A stretch of 14,314 bases of DNA from an uncultured Actinomycetes bacterium (GTDB lineage Bacteria; Actinomycetota; Actinomycetes; Nanopelagicales; Nanopelagicaceae). Below the pieces are notes generated by a model that was given only the letters and a program-made list of their open reading frames with translations, was not told the origin of the DNA and searched no databases. Location of the stretch: positions 1 to 14,314 of the forward strand of contig CAILBF010000098.1 of assembly GCA_903832395.1 (NCBI GenBank). The letters run 5' to 3'. Below are positions 12,400 to 14,314 of the stretch, piece after piece. The position numbers were made by a program, and so were the translations under genes. Numbering within the stretch: the first letter of the stretch is position 1; each line of letters opens with the position of its first letter.

Positions 12400-14314
12400 A
12401 TGGCTGCATCAGCGGCAATAGATCGTTATCGCGTTAGCGCGATTATTGTTACTCACGACGGTCAAACGTGGTTAGCCGAAACTGTTGCAGCACTTAATTC
12501 GCAGTCTCGGCCCGTGGACTTCATCGTTGCAGTCGATACTGATTCTAAAGATTCATCACGTGCCTTACTCAAATCTGCACGAATTCCAACTATAAATGCC
12601 GCGCGAGAGTGCGGCTTCGGTGAAGCAGTTTCTGTGGCGGTTGATTCATTAAGACCTGCACAAGCGCATGAGTGGATCTGGTTAATCCATGATGATTGCG
12701 CACCTGCTCCAACTGCGCTCGAATTTTTACTAGCTGCCATTGAAGACCGGCCACAAGTTGCAATGGTTGGTCCAAAACTTCTTGGTTGGCATGATCACAC
12801 ACACTTGCTTGAAGCGGGAATAAGTATTGCCGGCAATGGTGCGCGATGGACCGGTCTAGAACCACTTGAATATGATCAAGGCCAACACGATGGAATTCAT
12901 GACGTACTTGCAGTAAGTACTGCCGGTGCGTTAATCCGACGAGACATATTTGAAGAGCTCGGTGGATTTGATAAAAATTTACCGCTCTTTCGAGATGACG
13001 TTGACTTTGGTTGGCGTGCACGAGTTGCAGGGCACTCCATTATTGCTGCGACAAATGCCGTTGTTTTTCACGCACAAGCATCGGCAAGCGAGAGACGCAC
13101 AGTCGATGTTGATGGCGCGCTTCTCGGGCGCCCACTTCTGCTCGATCGTAGAAATGCCGCATATGTTCTCCTAGCCAACTCTTCATGGTGGCTAATCCCA
13201 TGGCTTGCACTGCGTCTTCTTGGATCAGCCATGGTGCGCGCTGTTGGCTACTTGTTGGCAAAGCTTCCAGGTTATGCGAGTGATGAGATTCTGGCCATTG
13301 CAGTTCTTATCCTTAAGCCAGGCATGATTTTTAAAGCACGTAGATCGCGCAAAACTCATCGCTTCGTTTCTTCAAGAATCGTTGCGTCATATATTCCCCC
13401 ACGCTGGTCACAGTGGCGCCTTGCAACGTCGAATTTACTTGATTCTGTGCGCTCGCGACTGCTGCCAGATCCTCCGAGCGTTTCGAACTCAATTCTCGAT
13501 TCAGTTGAAGATGAAGATTTGCTAGTGCCAACTAAAGGAGTGCATTGGTTTAATATTTTCCGCAAACCCGAGGTAGCAGGTTTTATACTTCTAGCCCTTG
13601 TTACTGTTATATCTTCGCGCAATCGACTTGGCTCTTTAGTGGGCGGGTCTCTACCTCCATCACCGAGCGGTGCAAGAGATTTATGGCGGATGTATTTTCA
13701 GTCATGGCATCAAGTTGGAATGGGGAGCTCCTTCGCTTCTCCGCCGTGGTTGGCATTGCTAGCCATCTGCGCCAGCCTGTTCTTTGGCAAAGCCCAACTT
13801 TTACTGACGCTTTACTTCTTGTGCTCACCAATTTTGATGATGTGGTCAGCTCTACGCTTTTTTAGGAAACTCAGTAATAACGCTTTTATTACTGTTCCAG
13901 CGAGTTTTATTTACGCGATTTCACCTGTCGCGATTGCGGCAATCAATTCTGGTCGAATTGCAACGGTAACTGCGCTCATTATTGTGCCTTTAATTCCGGT
14001 GTATTTACTTAACTGGAAAAAGATTGAATTACATTCATGGCGCCAGATCTCTACTTTTTCACTCGCGCTCGGAGTGCTTTATTCTTTTGCGCTTACAGTT
14101 TTCGTAATCCTTATAGGGCTGGTTGCCTTTAGCGCGTTTGGGGATTATCAAGATTTTGCGCGCGATAGGGATAAGCAACTCTTTCGCAATCGTCTTTCTA
14201 AACGATTTACTCTGCTTCTGACGCCCATTTTGCTTACTGCGCCCTATTCTTTTGAGGCGATTCTTACACCCTCACGATTTTTAAGTGAGCCCGGACTCCC
14301 GATAGCCGGAGGCA
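12400..14314 (+). CDS. GT2 glycosyltransferase fused to a polytopic membrane domain, 3'-truncated
   Basis: An uninterrupted frame of 638 codons runs from the ATG at 12400 off the window end. Residues 10-240 are a GT-A fold family 2 glycosyltransferase: RVSAIIVTHDGQTW, AVDTDSKDSS (44-53), the DD pair at 98-99 in LIHDDCAP, and GGFDKNLPLFRDDVDFGWR (188-206), the acceptor and catalytic-base region. A hydrophobic stretch (about 255-287) is followed by a basic linker and, from about 392, several membrane helices. A loop with LPPSPSGARDLWRMYFQSWH (418-437) lies between the first helices; I recall similar loops in large actinobacterial envelope glycosyltransferases. It probably adds sugar to a cell-envelope glycan at the membrane, and the upstream manB gene could supply GDP-mannose, but donor and acceptor are unknown. 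The length already exceeds a plain GT2; the family may reach about 1,000 residues. It follows whiB by 27 bp. Confidence 0.88.
   Translation, partial: MAASAAIDRYRVSAIIVTHDGQTWLAETVAALNSQSRPVDFIVAVDTDSKDSSRALLKSARIPTINAARECGFGEAVSVAVDSLRPAQAHEWIWLIHDDCAPAPTALEFLLAAIEDRPQVAMVGPKLLGWHDHTHLLEAGISIAGNGARWTGLEPLEYDQGQHDGIHDVLAVSTAGALIRRDIFEELGGFDKNLPLFRDDVDFGWRARVAGHSIIAATNAVVFHAQASASERRTVDVDGALLGRPLLLDRRNAAYVLLANSSWWLIPWLALRLLGSAMVRAVGYLLAKLPGYASDEILAIAVLILKPGMIFKARRSRKTHRFVSSRIVASYIPPRWSQWRLATSNLLDSVRSRLLPDPPSVSNSILDSVEDEDLLVPTKGVHWFNIFRKPEVAGFILLALVTVISSRNRLGSLVGGSLPPSPSGARDLWRMYFQSWHQVGMGSSFASPPWLALLAICASLFFGKAQLLLTLYFLCSPILMMWSALRFFRKLSNNAFITVPASFIYAISPVAIAAINSGRIATVTALIIVPLIPVYLLNWKKIELHSWRQISTFSLALGVLYSFALTVFVILIGLVAFSAFGDYQDFARDRDKQLFRNRLSKRFTLLLTPILLTAPYSFEAILTPSRFLSEPGLPIAGG

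Noticed and set aside
12393..12402. 10-bp palindrome CATAGCTATG at the glycosyltransferase start codon
   Set aside because: Palindromes this short are expected more than ten times by chance in a window this size; no supporting arms.
12590..13021. 143-aa minus-strand frame inside the glycosyltransferase
   Set aside because: Composition is rich in H and Q, as expected for the reverse of the GT2 domain; no recognisable motifs.
13683..13865. Possible frameshift or separate small gene in the glycosyltransferase
   Set aside because: The main frame from 12400 continues without a stop through this region and encodes coherent membrane helices, so there is no break.

Overview
The window looks like chromosomal DNA of a small-genome actinobacterium with modest GC (mid-40s percent by eye). 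The marker families are actinobacterial: a WhiB-type iron-sulfur regulator, MshB of mycothiol synthesis, a MoeZ-type ThiF-rhodanese fusion, DUF3107, a 7Fe ferredoxin and a ManB-like GDP-mannose synthase. Genes are packed very tightly: ATGA, TGATG and TAATG junctions, tail-to-tail stop overlaps, and no gap above 134 bp. This would suit a streamlined freshwater lineage such as Nanopelagicales (acI), but that placement is inference. I see no rRNA, tRNA, insertion sequence, CRISPR array, prophage or attachment site, and no stretch over 300 bp without a gene.

Layout. 1-799: 3' part of an Mrp/ApbC Fe-S carrier ATPase. 861-3240: a translationally coupled trio on the plus strand, an EamA transporter, a PHP phosphoesterase and a MarC membrane protein. 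3237-5474: a minus-strand operon transcribed as TetR regulator, DUF3107 protein, DEAD-box RNA helicase. 5570-7886: divergent plus-strand operon moeZ, mshB, small membrane protein, which runs tail-to-tail into the next block. 7883-9447: minus-strand pair of a 66-aa SH3-like protein and a variant cysteinyl-tRNA synthetase. 9542-11938: 7Fe ferredoxin, a DapC-like aminotransferase and a nucleotidyltransferase that probably makes GDP-mannose. 12073-12372: a WhiB2-like regulator with its own clear promoter. 12400 to the window end: a long GT2 glycosyltransferase fused to a membrane domain, open at the 3' end.

The window joins sets of genes that, from memory, are neighbours but lie apart in Mycobacterium tuberculosis: rhlE/DUF3107/TetR/moeZ (about Rv3206c-Rv3211), mshB/small membrane protein/fdxC/dapC (about Rv1170-Rv1178), and manB/whiB2 (about Rv3260c-Rv3264c). 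Themes are sulfur and thiol chemistry (sulfur-carrier activation, mycothiol, cysteine charging, Fe-S proteins) and cell-envelope building (diaminopimelate for peptidoglycan, GDP-mannose, a glycosyltransferase, WhiB2-type division control).

The most striking unexplained element is a 26-bp near-perfect palindrome (12 of 13 pairs) lying across the spacer and -10 of the whiB promoter. Next are the orphan SH3-like domain coupled to the unusual CysRS, and a recurring TANNNT box 6-7 nt before start codons that lack a Shine-Dalgarno sequence, which points to leaderless mRNAs.
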